In this document: piece by piece, positions 36,018 to 43,952 of the stretch
How the letters are laid out: every line of letters begins with the position of its first letter
Numbering within the stretch: position 1 is the stretch's first letter
Source of the DNA: Roseivivax isoporae LMG 25204
GTDB taxonomy: Bacteria; Pseudomonadota; Alphaproteobacteria; Rhodobacterales; Rhodobacteraceae
Length of the DNA stretch: 64,000 bases
Direction of reading: 5' to 3'
Assembly: GCF_000521865.1 (NCBI RefSeq)
Contig: NZ_JAME01000016.1
Coordinates: forward strand, 41,087 to 105,086
Program-made: the position numbers and the translations under genes
The notes under the pieces: model-generated
Database searches by the model: none
What the model was told of the DNA's origin: nothing
What the model saw: the letters and a program-made list of their open reading frames with translations, nothing else

Positions 36018-37430
36018 TCAGTCGCGGGCGTAGAGGTCGTCGTGGCGCACGATGTCGTCCTCGCCGAGATAGCTGCCGGTCTGCACCTCGATCAATGTGA
36101 CCGGCACCTTGCCGGGATTCTCGAGCCGGTGCCGCGCGCCGAGCGGCACGTAGATCGACTGGTTCTCGGACACGAGCGAGACCGCGTCGTCGACCGTGAC
36201 CTGCGCGGTGCCGGCGACCACGATCCAGTGCTCGGCGCGGTGGTGGTGGCTCTGCAGCGACAGGGCCGCGCCGGGCTTGACCACGATCCGCTTCACCTGG
36301 AAGCGCGCGCCCTGGGACAGGTTCTCGAGAAAGCCCCAGGGGCGGTTGTCGACCGGCAGCTGCGTGGCCTGCGGCGCCCGCATGGCGGCAAGCGCCGCGA
36401 CCGCGTCGGGCACCCGGGACGCCTCCGACCGGCGGACGACCAGCACGGCGTCGGGCAGCGCGATGGCGACGATGTCGGTCAGGCCGATCCCCACGAGTTC
36501 GACATGCGGCGAATCCGACCGCAGCAGCGTGTCGTGGCAGCCCATGGCGGTGGCGCTGCCGATGGTGGCGGTCCCGCTCTCGTCGCGCTGGGCCATGCGC
36601 CAGATCTCGTTCCAGTCGCGGGCGTCGGACAGCGTGTCGCTGCGCAGGATCGCCGGCAGCGCCGAGGCGGCGGCGCCCATGGCCCGGTCGAGGGCCTGCC
36701 GCGACAGCGGCGTCCAGCTGTCCGCGGCCATGCGCAGGAACCCGAGGTCGTTGCGCGCGGCGTCGAGCGCCGCCCGCATCGCCTCGACCGCGCCAGGCAC
36801 CGCCGCCGTGACCGCGGCGAGGAGTGCGCCCGCCCGGCAGACCACCATGTGGGTCGGGCGGGACGCGCGGGGCCGGTCCCCGTTGCCGCGCGGCCGCATC
36901 CGCTGAAGCTGTACCACGCCCGCGCCCGCGTCGTTGGCGGGTTCGGGTTCGGGCAGGGGTCTGCCGGTGTCCGGCTCCTCGAGCTCGAGGTCGAACCCGA
37001 CGATCTCGTCCGCGCCGGCGCGCGGCAGCGCGTCGATGATCGCGGCGCGGAAGGCGTGGGGATCGGTGATGACATGGTCGGCGGGCATCGCCACGAGGAT
37101 CGCGTCGGGGTCCTGCGCGGCGATGTGCACCGCCGCGACAAGCGTCGCCGCGGCCGCCCCGCGTGCGGCCGGCTCGATCAGGATGGCGCGCGGGGCGATG
37201 CCCACCTGCGCCAACTGGTCCTGTACCACGAAGCGGTAGCGCTCGGGCGTGACGACGATCGGCTCGACAGATCCCGGCACGCACAGGCAGCGCACGGCGA
37301 TCTGGAACGGGCTCTCGCCGCCAGCGACCGGCGCGAAGGGCTTGGGATGGCTGCTGCGGGCCAGCGGCCAGAGCGTTCCGCCGTCGTCGTGGCAGAGGAG
37401 AACCGGACGAAGGGCCATCACGTCTTCCAT
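36018..37430 (-). CDS. GMP/PMI family protein with degenerate pyrophosphorylase domain and intact isomerase-type cupin
   Basis: A 470-residue protein laid out like bifunctional mannose-1-phosphate guanylyltransferase/mannose-6-phosphate isomerase (ManC, AlgA). The C-terminal cupin is well preserved ('QVKRIVVKPG', 'SLQSHHHRAEHWIVVAGTAQ', 'YVPLGARHRLENPGK'). The N-terminal domain is not. The GGSGxRLWPLSR loop reads DDGGTLWPLARSS at residues 15-27 with the Arg replaced by Thr, and GRNTAPA reads ARGAAAA. The FVEKP and NSGMF motifs cannot be found, and DVGSW reads DARDW. Guanylyltransferase activity is therefore doubtful. The ATG at 37430 lies two bases after the fcl-like stop; an ATG four codons on is also possible. 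It is the last gene of the minus-strand polysaccharide operon. Confidence 0.85.
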   Translation of the reverse strand: MEDVMALRPVLLCHDDGGTLWPLARSSHPKPFAPVAGGESPFQIAVRCLCVPGSVEPIVVTPERYRFVVQDQLAQVGIAPRAILIEPAARGAAAATLVAAVHIAAQDPDAILVAMPADHVITDPHAFRAAIIDALPRAGADEIVGFDLELEEPDTGRPLPEPEPANDAGAGVVQLQRMRPRGNGDRPRASRPTHMVVCRAGALLAAVTAAVPGAVEAMRAALDAARNDLGFLRMAADSWTPLSRQALDRAMGAAASALPAILRSDTLSDARDWNEIWRMAQRDESGTATIGSATAMGCHDTLLRSDSPHVELVGIGLTDIVAIALPDAVLVVRRSEASRVPDAVAALAAMRAPQATQLPVDNRPWGFLENLSQGARFQVKRIVVKPGAALSLQSHHHRAEHWIVVAGTAQVTVDDAVSLVSENQSIYVPLGARHRLENPGKVPVTLIEVQTGSYLGEDDIVRHDDLYARD

Positions 37431-37432
37431 GG

Positions 37433-38407
37433 CTAGACCCGCACGCTGTCGACGTGGTCCCGGAACCACCGGTACGTGTCCTCGAGTCCCGCCGCGAGCC
37501 CGATCCGGGGGCGCCAGCCGAGCGCGGTCAGGCGCCCCGTGTCGAGCAGCCGGCGCGGCACGTCCTCGCTGCGCGTCGGGTCGGTCAGGATCCGTCCCCG
37601 GAACCCGGTCGCCCGCGCGATCATCTGCGCGAGCTCCAGCGCCGACACGTCCGTCCCGCTGCCCACGTTCAGGTGCGACAGGGTCGGGCGGGTGGTGGCG
37701 CGGTAGCTGACCTCGGGCAGGGTGAGCAGGAACAGCGCGGCGGCGGCGAGGTCGTCCACGTGCAGGACGTCGCGGCGCGGCGTGCCGTCGCCCCGGATGG
37801 TGACCGACGGGGCGCCGAGCCGTGCCGCCTCGTGGAAGCGGCGCATCAGCGACGGGATGACGTGCGAGCTGTCGGGGCGGAAGAAGTCGCAGGGGCCGTA
37901 GAGGCAGCAGGCCACGATCGACCGGTAGTCCCGCCCGTGCTGGCGGTTGTAGCTCTCGCAGAGCTTGATCGCGGCGATCTTGGCGATGGCGAAGGGTTCG
38001 TTGACGGGGGCGAGCGGACCCGACAGCAGGGCGTCCTCGCGGATCCGGCCGTGGGGGTCCGCGGGGTAGATGCAGCCGGGCCCGATCTGCAGAAGCCGCG
38101 GCACGTCGGCCTCGTGCGCGGCCGAGATCACGTTCAGCCCGATGGCGAGGTTCTGGCGGATGAAATCGGCCGGGTAGGTGGCATTGGCGTGCTGGCCGCC
38201 CACGTGCCCGGCGGCTAGGATCACCCCGTCCGGCCGCTCGGCGGCGAGGAAGCGGCGCACCGCGGCGGCATCCGTCAGGTCGAGCTGGTCGCGCCCGCGC
38301 GTGAGCACCTCGATCGGCTCGCCGGCGGCGCGGCGTGCCTCGAGCGCGCGCAGGATGGCGCTGCCGGTCATGCCGCGATGCCCCGCGAGAAAGTACCGTG
38401 TGGCCAT
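37433..38407 (-). CDS. GDP-L-fucose synthase homologue lacking the catalytic Ser and Tyr
   Basis: A 324-residue extended SDR closely patterned on GDP-L-fucose synthase: 'LAGHRGMTGSAI', 'NATYPADFIRQN', 'KLCESYNRQHGRDYRS', 'SHVIPSLMRRFHEA' and 'GDGTPRRDVLHVDD'. The SDR triad is broken: the Ser of the usual GSSCIYP is Gly (GPGCIYP, G111) and the Tyr of NEPYAIAK is Phe (NEPFAIAK, F139). The Lys (K143), Cys112 and the SHVIP His remain. The epimerase/reductase reaction probably cannot run normally. No gmd gene (GDP-mannose dehydratase) is in the window to supply its substrate. Translation is closely linked to the GMP/PMI-like gene. Confidence 0.87.
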   Translation of the reverse strand: MATRYFLAGHRGMTGSAILRALEARRAAGEPIEVLTRGRDQLDLTDAAAVRRFLAAERPDGVILAAGHVGGQHANATYPADFIRQNLAIGLNVISAAHEADVPRLLQIGPGCIYPADPHGRIREDALLSGPLAPVNEPFAIAKIAAIKLCESYNRQHGRDYRSIVACCLYGPCDFFRPDSSHVIPSLMRRFHEAARLGAPSVTIRGDGTPRRDVLHVDDLAAAALFLLTLPEVSYRATTRPTLSHLNVGSGTDVSALELAQMIARATGFRGRILTDPTRSEDVPRRLLDTGRLTALGWRPRIGLAAGLEDTYRWFRDHVDSVRV

Positions 38408-38537
38408 GAACGTTCCCTCTCTGGCCGTGTCCGCTCAGCGGGACCACGCCCGCGGAGACGCGGTCGGCCCGTGTGTCAGGCCGGCTGCTGGGTCTTGTGC
38501 GACATGTCGCGGGATCATGATGCGGGGATGTCCTGCA

Positions 38538-40658
38538 TCAGCCGCGGCCCGCGCTGTCCCGCGCGACGAGCGACAGGCGGTCGGCAAAGCCGTAGAGCCG
38601 GTGCCGTGCCGGGTCGGCGTCGACGATGAGCGTCGCCACCTGCACCGCGCCGACCCGCGACAGGAGCCGCAGCACGAGACCCGCGACCTTGCGCGGCGTG
38701 CGGCCCCAGCGGAGTACGAGAAGCACGTTCCCCGCAGCCCGGGCGAGCCCGAGGCTCTGCGAGGTGTGCAGCGGCGGCGCGTCGACGAAGACGGTGCCTC
38801 CGAGCTGCCGGGCCATCGCCGCGAGTTCCTCGATCGCCTTCGCGGTGCTGCCGTGGCGTTCGGCCTCGGCGGAGAGCGTCAGCCGCACCACCGCGCCGTC
38901 GTCGGTGCGCGGCCGGTCGTACCGCGCGCCCGTGGAGACGAGCCAGACCGGCATGGCGGACCCGGCAACGGCCGCGGCCAGCCATTCGGCCACGGGCACC
39001 ACCGCGTCGCGGCGGCGCGCAGGCGCCACGATGACGAGGGGTGGCAGACGCCCGCCATCCGCGCAGCCGAGCAGGAACAGCGCGTCCCGTATCCCCTCGG
39101 CGGTCGGCACGTCCGCGCCCGATCCCTGGCTCAAGAGCCGCGGGATCGTGCGCCGGGCCCGTCGCGACGGCCGCGGGACAAGCCCCAGCGGCTGGCTGCG
39201 CGGCATCTCGGGCAGCTGTTCGGGGCTGCGCACGGTGCGGTCGCAGAGTTCCGCCAGCGCCGCCGCCAGCAGCCCGAGCACGGTCCCCGCCAGCATCGCG
39301 GCCAGCAGGTAGACCTTGCGGCCGGGCCCCAGCGGGTCGCTGGGATAGCTTGCGGGCTTCAGCACCTCCAGCGCGACCGGGGGCACGTCGATCATCGACA
39401 ACAGGGTCGCGCGGCGGCCCTCGAGATCGGTCAGCATCTCCTGCCGCGTGATCAGGTCCTCGGTCAGGCGGTCGGTCTCGGGCTGGGCATCCTCGAGCCG
39501 CCCGAGATCGGCGCTCAGCCGGTCGATGTCGCTCTCGAGCCCGTCGGCCTCGTCGGCCAGCGCTCCGGCACGCAGGTCGAGCGTGCTGGAATAGGTGTTC
39601 AGCTCGGACGTGATCTCGGCCTTCAGGGCGTCGATGCGGTTCTTGCGGGCGGACACCCCGCCATATTCCTCGCCGTAGACGGATGCGGTCTTGGCCAGTT
39701 CCTGCATCTCGCGCTGCAGGTCCCGGCGCAGGTCGACCAGCTGGTCGGGCTCCGCCAGTGCCGGCCGGTCGGGAGAGGCCAGCGCGAGCTTCACCGACCT
39801 GCGGGCGGCGGCGACCTCGCGCCGCTCGCGGGCCACCTGTTCCTGCCGCGTCTCGAGCAGCCGCAGGCGCGACCCGATGACCTCGGGCCGTTCCATGGAG
39901 GCGATGCCGGTCTCCCGCAGGAACCCGTCGAGCCGCAGGCGCGCCGCCTCGGTCTGCTCGCGCTCGACCGCAATGCGGTTGTCGAGCCAGGCGACGGACT
40001 GGCGCGTGGCCTCGCGCTGGCTGCGGCCGCTCGCCGACAGGTAGGCGTCGATCATGGCGGTCGGGATCGTTTCCGACAGGCCGGGATCCTCGGACACGAA
40101 GCCGACGGCGAGGACGTTGGTCGTGCCCTGCCGGGACACGGCGAGCGACTCGCGGAAGGTCTGCGTCACCTTCTCGGTGCGGGGCGTCTCACCCGTCTCG
40201 GCCGGGGCCAGCCCGAGCAGGTTCAGGACCGCGGACCGCCCGAGGGCGGACGCCTGGTCGACCGGCGAGGGCGCCTGCAGCTGCGGGTTGAACTCCGCCC
40301 GCGACGCGAGGTCGAACCGGTCGATGACCGACCGCACAACCTCGTGCGACAGGAGCCGTTCGATCTCGGTCTCCATGGTCAGCGCCGCGACGGGCGTGCG
40401 GGGGTCGGCGGTCGCGGCCGGCGAGGGCGTCAGCAGGACGCGTGTCTCGGAATAGTAGAGTTTCGGCACCGCCAGGATCGAGGGCAGGGCGGCGACGCTG
40501 ACCACGAACGCGATGAGCACGATCATCCGCAGCCGCCGGCGGACCAGCAGCAGGATGTCCGTCCAGCCGAAGGTATCGCCGAACCCCGCTTCCCGATCCG
40601 GAGTTTGGGACACCGGCACGCCGCGCGTCGGGGACACCAGGGTCAGGTGCGAGCTCAT
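38538..40658 (-). CDS. Wzz/ExoP-like chain-length determinant with degenerate tyrosine-kinase domain
   Basis: A 706-residue polysaccharide co-polymerase. A first membrane helix near residues 45-65 and a second near 455-480 bracket a periplasmic Wzz/GNVR domain with long coiled coils (about 250-420). The cytoplasmic C-terminal part (about 510-700) aligns in layout with BY-kinases but lacks Walker A (the P-loop position reads VIVAPARRRDAV), lacks the Walker A' aspartate motif and has no tyrosine-rich tail; only a Walker B-like 'FVDAPP' remains. It probably sets chain length without autophosphorylation. The start overlaps the upstream glycosyltransferase stop (ATGA). A 130-bp gap separates it from the fcl-like gene. 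Confidence 0.85.
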   Translation of the reverse strand: MSSHLTLVSPTRGVPVSQTPDREAGFGDTFGWTDILLLVRRRLRMIVLIAFVVSVAALPSILAVPKLYYSETRVLLTPSPAATADPRTPVAALTMETEIERLLSHEVVRSVIDRFDLASRAEFNPQLQAPSPVDQASALGRSAVLNLLGLAPAETGETPRTEKVTQTFRESLAVSRQGTTNVLAVGFVSEDPGLSETIPTAMIDAYLSASGRSQREATRQSVAWLDNRIAVEREQTEAARLRLDGFLRETGIASMERPEVIGSRLRLLETRQEQVARERREVAAARRSVKLALASPDRPALAEPDQLVDLRRDLQREMQELAKTASVYGEEYGGVSARKNRIDALKAEITSELNTYSSTLDLRAGALADEADGLESDIDRLSADLGRLEDAQPETDRLTEDLITRQEMLTDLEGRRATLLSMIDVPPVALEVLKPASYPSDPLGPGRKVYLLAAMLAGTVLGLLAAALAELCDRTVRSPEQLPEMPRSQPLGLVPRPSRRARRTIPRLLSQGSGADVPTAEGIRDALFLLGCADGGRLPPLVIVAPARRRDAVVPVAEWLAAAVAGSAMPVWLVSTGARYDRPRTDDGAVVRLTLSAEAERHGSTAKAIEELAAMARQLGGTVFVDAPPLHTSQSLGLARAAGNVLLVLRWGRTPRKVAGLVLRLLSRVGAVQVATLIVDADPARHRLYGFADRLSLVARDSAGRG

Positions 40659-41770
40659 GCCGACCTCGTCTGGGCCGACGCGTCGGTCAGCGCCTCGCGG
40701 TGCAGGCGTTCGAGGTCGCGCAGATAGGGCGACAGCCGGAAATGCCGCGCGTAGAGCGCGCGCCCGGCCTCCCCCAGTCGCTGCCGGAGCGCCGGGTCCC
40801 CGGCCAGCCTGGCCAGCGCCCCGGCCAGACCGTCGACGTCTCCCGGCGCGACCAGGAGGCAGTTCTCGCCGTCCACCAGGACCTCGTCATGGGCCCCGAC
40901 CCGGGTCGTCACGACCGCGAGCCCATGGGCCAGGCCCTCGATCACCGCCATGGCGAACCCCTCGGCATGTGAGGGCAGGACGAGGATGTCGGCATCGGCG
41001 CGCAGGCGCGCGGTTTCCTCCGACCCGACCCAGCCGGGCAGCCGCACACGGTCGGCCAGCCCGCGGCGGGCGACCTCTGCCCGGAACTGGTCCACGGCGC
41101 CGTCGCCGGCCAGCGTCGCGCGCCAGGTCTGCGTCCGCATCGCAGGATGGGCGAGTGCCGCGACCAGCTCGGGCACGCCCTTGCGCGCGCCAAGCGTGCC
41201 GAGGAACAGGATCCGCGCCGTCGCGCCGGATGTCGCCGGCGCCGTCTCTGGCGGTACCGGCACGCAGTTGCGCAGCACGGTCAGCCGCTCGGGCGCCACG
41301 CCCAGGCGGTCGGCCAGCGTCGCGGCGTCGCGGCGGCCGAGCGCGATGACCGCCGCCGCGTTTCGGAAGGCGGACGCGACCGCCGCCCGCTGCCAGCGCG
41401 GCCGGCGGTCGAGATCGCTGGCATAATCGTAGTCGTGCAGGTGAAGCACGTAGGGCTGCCCCACGATCCGCGCGACGGTCGCCAGCACGGTCTTGCGCAC
41501 CGTGCTGCCACGACCGGCCACATGCAGGTGCTGCAGGGTCGGGCGCGGGTTCAGCGCGTCGGCGACGATGGTCCGGATCGCGCGTGCGAAGGGCAGGATC
41601 GAGCCCACGGGGTGGAAGCGCGGCCCCCGCGTGTCCACGGCGCGATGCGCGAGCGTCGTCTCCCGGCTGACCACAACGTGTTCCACGAGGCGGCCGATGC
41701 CGCCGCCCTGTTCGGTTCCGCCAGCCACGTGGTGGCGGATAATGGGAGGATCGGCTGGGCGTGATCGCAT
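40655..41770 (-). CDS. Glycosyltransferase family 4
   Basis: A 371-residue GT-B enzyme. The donor-binding half is clear ('ILFLGTLGARKGVPELVAAL') and the E-x7-E motif is intact in 'HAEGFAMAVIEGLAHGLAVV'. It should add a sugar from a nucleotide donor to the growing repeat unit on the cytoplasmic face of the membrane. Donor and acceptor are unknown. It lies between another glycosyltransferase and the Wzz-like gene in the minus-strand operon. Confidence 0.87.
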   Translation of the reverse strand: MRSRPADPPIIRHHVAGGTEQGGGIGRLVEHVVVSRETTLAHRAVDTRGPRFHPVGSILPFARAIRTIVADALNPRPTLQHLHVAGRGSTVRKTVLATVARIVGQPYVLHLHDYDYASDLDRRPRWQRAAVASAFRNAAAVIALGRRDAATLADRLGVAPERLTVLRNCVPVPPETAPATSGATARILFLGTLGARKGVPELVAALAHPAMRTQTWRATLAGDGAVDQFRAEVARRGLADRVRLPGWVGSEETARLRADADILVLPSHAEGFAMAVIEGLAHGLAVVTTRVGAHDEVLVDGENCLLVAPGDVDGLAGALARLAGDPALRQRLGEAGRALYARHFRLSPYLRDLERLHREALTDASAQTRSA

Positions 41771-41860
41771 GCTGCGGTCTCTTCGGTACGAGGGGATCTC
41801 TGGCTGATTTCGCGCTGCGGCGGCACGTGCGGCAAGCGTCCCGGCGGCCAGCCGGGGGCA

Positions 41861-42979
41861 TCAATTCGGTGGAGGGCCGGCCCGTCTTTCGGTTACCGCG
41901 CGGTACATCTTCATTGCGGCACGGCCCACGGTTTCGGGCGCGTTCGGCCCCTCGGACCAGAGCCGCGCGCGCCGTCCCATGGCGGCCCGGGTGCAGGGAT
42001 CGGCGACAAGGTCGCGGATCGCGCGTGCGAGCGCCGCCGGCGCGCCCGGCGGCACCACCCGCCCGATGCCGTTCGGCTCGACCGTCGCGCGCAGTTCCCC
42101 CACGTCGGTGACGATCACCGGTTTCCCGAAGGTGGCGGCAAGGTGCAGGACCCCGCTCTGCGATGCCTCGTCGTAGGGCAGCACCACGATGTCGGCATCG
42201 GTGAACAGCCGCGCCACGTCCTCGTCCGGCACGAATCCCTGCCGGATGTCGTAGCGCTCCGGTCGACCCATGAGCGGCTGCATGGCCCAGGGATCGTCGC
42301 CGCGCCCGGCGATGATCAGCTTCACGTCCTGCGCGAGGTCGTCGAGCAGCGCCTCGGCCTTGATGAGGGTCGACAGCCCCTTGTAGGCGAAGATCCGGCC
42401 GAAGAGCAGCACGCGCACCTCGCCGGCCGGACCCGCGCGCATCATGCCCTTCTCGCGGGCGAGGTCGGCGTAGCGCCGGATCGCCGGGTGGGACAGGACG
42501 TGCACCCGTTCGAGCGGCTTCGAGAACGCCGCGGCCGCGTCGCGCCGCAACCGGTCGCCGTGCACGACGAGGTCGCCGGACTGGCGTGCCATCATCCGCG
42601 CGCCCCATCCCGGAAGCTGCGCGGTGTCGCGGTCGCCCGGATGCAGCGTCACGTCGTGCACCGTGGTCACGACCGGGTAGGGGCGCCAGAACGGCACCGC
42701 CGCGTTCAGCCAGAGGGTCGTGTTGCTGAGCACGTGCACCACGTCGGGCCGGAACGCCCGGATCCGCCGGGTGAGCGCCCACAGGAACGCGGGATTGGTC
42801 AGGCTGCGGGTGCGCGGCCAGTCGATGAGGTCGAGATTGAGCCGCGGGTCGATCCAGGGCAGCAGCGCCTCGTAGCGCGTGCGGGGCAGGATCGCCTGCA
42901 CGTCCGCCTGCGGGGCCAGCCCGTTGGCATAGGCGATGGCGTGGTCGACCGGCTCCGATCCGACGAGAAGGACCTTCAT
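41861..42979 (-). CDS. Glycosyltransferase, GT-B fold (GT4-like)
   Basis: A 372-residue GT-B protein with N-terminal 'MKVLLVGSEPVDHAIAYANG' and C-terminal 'VRVLLFGRIFAYKGLSTLI'. In the donor site the usual second Glu of E-x7-E is replaced in 'YDEASQSGVLHLAATFGKP', a variant seen in some GT4 subfamilies. The start ATG at 42979 overlaps the stop of the GT2 gene. Substrates are unknown; a role in the same polysaccharide is inferred from the operon. Confidence 0.82.
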   Translation of the reverse strand: MKVLLVGSEPVDHAIAYANGLAPQADVQAILPRTRYEALLPWIDPRLNLDLIDWPRTRSLTNPAFLWALTRRIRAFRPDVVHVLSNTTLWLNAAVPFWRPYPVVTTVHDVTLHPGDRDTAQLPGWGARMMARQSGDLVVHGDRLRRDAAAAFSKPLERVHVLSHPAIRRYADLAREKGMMRAGPAGEVRVLLFGRIFAYKGLSTLIKAEALLDDLAQDVKLIIAGRGDDPWAMQPLMGRPERYDIRQGFVPDEDVARLFTDADIVVLPYDEASQSGVLHLAATFGKPVIVTDVGELRATVEPNGIGRVVPPGAPAALARAIRDLVADPCTRAAMGRRARLWSEGPNAPETVGRAAMKMYRAVTERRAGPPPN

Positions 42980-43929
42980 GATGCGTGCAGCTCTCCGCGC
43001 GCGGCGAGCCGGTCGCGGCGCAGGTCGGAAAGGGCCGCAACCGTGTCGCGCGCGCGCCGCAGGAGGTTCGGCTCGCCCCGGTCGCGGAGCCCGCGCAGCG
43101 CGAGCGCTGCGGGACCCGGCGCCCCGTCGAGCCCGAGGCGCGCCGCGGCGACGCTGGCGGCGAAGTGGTCCTCGATCCGGAGCCGACCGGGCAGGCCGCG
43201 GGCCGCCAGCACCCGGTTGGTGACCGCGACCGTCTCGGCCCAGTGCGCGTGCCGCCGCGCGAGCATCGCGTGGTCGTCGCTGGCGCGGTACCAGGCGTTC
43301 TGGTGGATGCGGTAGGCTCCGAGAGGTTCGGCCAGCGCGACGACCGGCGCGAGGAAGGGCAGGATGCCCGCGATCCAGGCATCGGCCGAGATCCGAAACC
43401 CGGCGGGAATGTCGCCCGCATCGTCCCAGACACCGCGCCGCACCGTCAGCGACGAGGTCATCGGGAAGGGCCAGCGCCCGCCGCTGCGCAGGAGCCGCGG
43501 CGCGAGGTCGCCGGAACAGAGCGTGCGGGGAATGGGGGCGAAGGCCGGCCGCTCGCCGGAGTCCATGGGCTGCAGCCGGTGGTAGGCCAGGCCCGCTTTC
43601 GGCGCCTTCTCGAAGGCGAAGCAGACCCGGGCGAGCTTGTCCCGGTACCACCAGTCGTCCGCGTCGAGGAAGGCGAGCAGCGGTGCGCGCGCCGCAGCGA
43701 CGCCCGCGTTCAGCGCCGCGGCCTGCCCGGCATTGGCCTGCAGCACCGGCCGGATCGCGTCGCCGTAGCCCCGGAGGATCGCGCGCGAGTCGTCCGTCGA
43801 GCCGTCGTCGACGACGATGATCTCGGCCGCGACCCCGGTCTGGTCGAGGGCGGAATCGATCGCGCGCGGCAGGAAACGGCCGTAATTGTAGTTGTTGATG
43901 ATGACGCTGACCTGGGGTGTGATCGACAT
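42976..43929 (-). CDS. Glycosyltransferase family 2
   Basis: A 317-residue GT-A enzyme beginning 'VSVIINNYNYGRFLPRAIDS', with the nucleotide-binding 'IIVVDDGSTDDS' and the DxD-type 'LAFLDADDWWYRDK'. It has no membrane helices and is probably a cytoplasmic-face transferase for the repeat unit. The ATG at 43929 is the first convincing start; the frame runs on upstream through the exporter gene but is not coding there. Confidence 0.9.
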   Translation of the reverse strand: MSITPQVSVIINNYNYGRFLPRAIDSALDQTGVAAEIIVVDDGSTDDSRAILRGYGDAIRPVLQANAGQAAALNAGVAAARAPLLAFLDADDWWYRDKLARVCFAFEKAPKAGLAYHRLQPMDSGERPAFAPIPRTLCSGDLAPRLLRSGGRWPFPMTSSLTVRRGVWDDAGDIPAGFRISADAWIAGILPFLAPVVALAEPLGAYRIHQNAWYRASDDHAMLARRHAHWAETVAVTNRVLAARGLPGRLRIEDHFAASVAAARLGLDGAPGPAALALRGLRDRGEPNLLRRARDTVAALSDLRRDRLAARGELHAS

Positions 43930-43952
43930 GGTCCTGCTTTCGTTTGGGCCGC

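Noticed and set aside
41839..41856. CCCGGC/GCCGGG hairpin between two glycosyltransferase genes
   Set aside because: A six-bp stem inside what appears to be one operon, without a T-run; common by chance at this GC.
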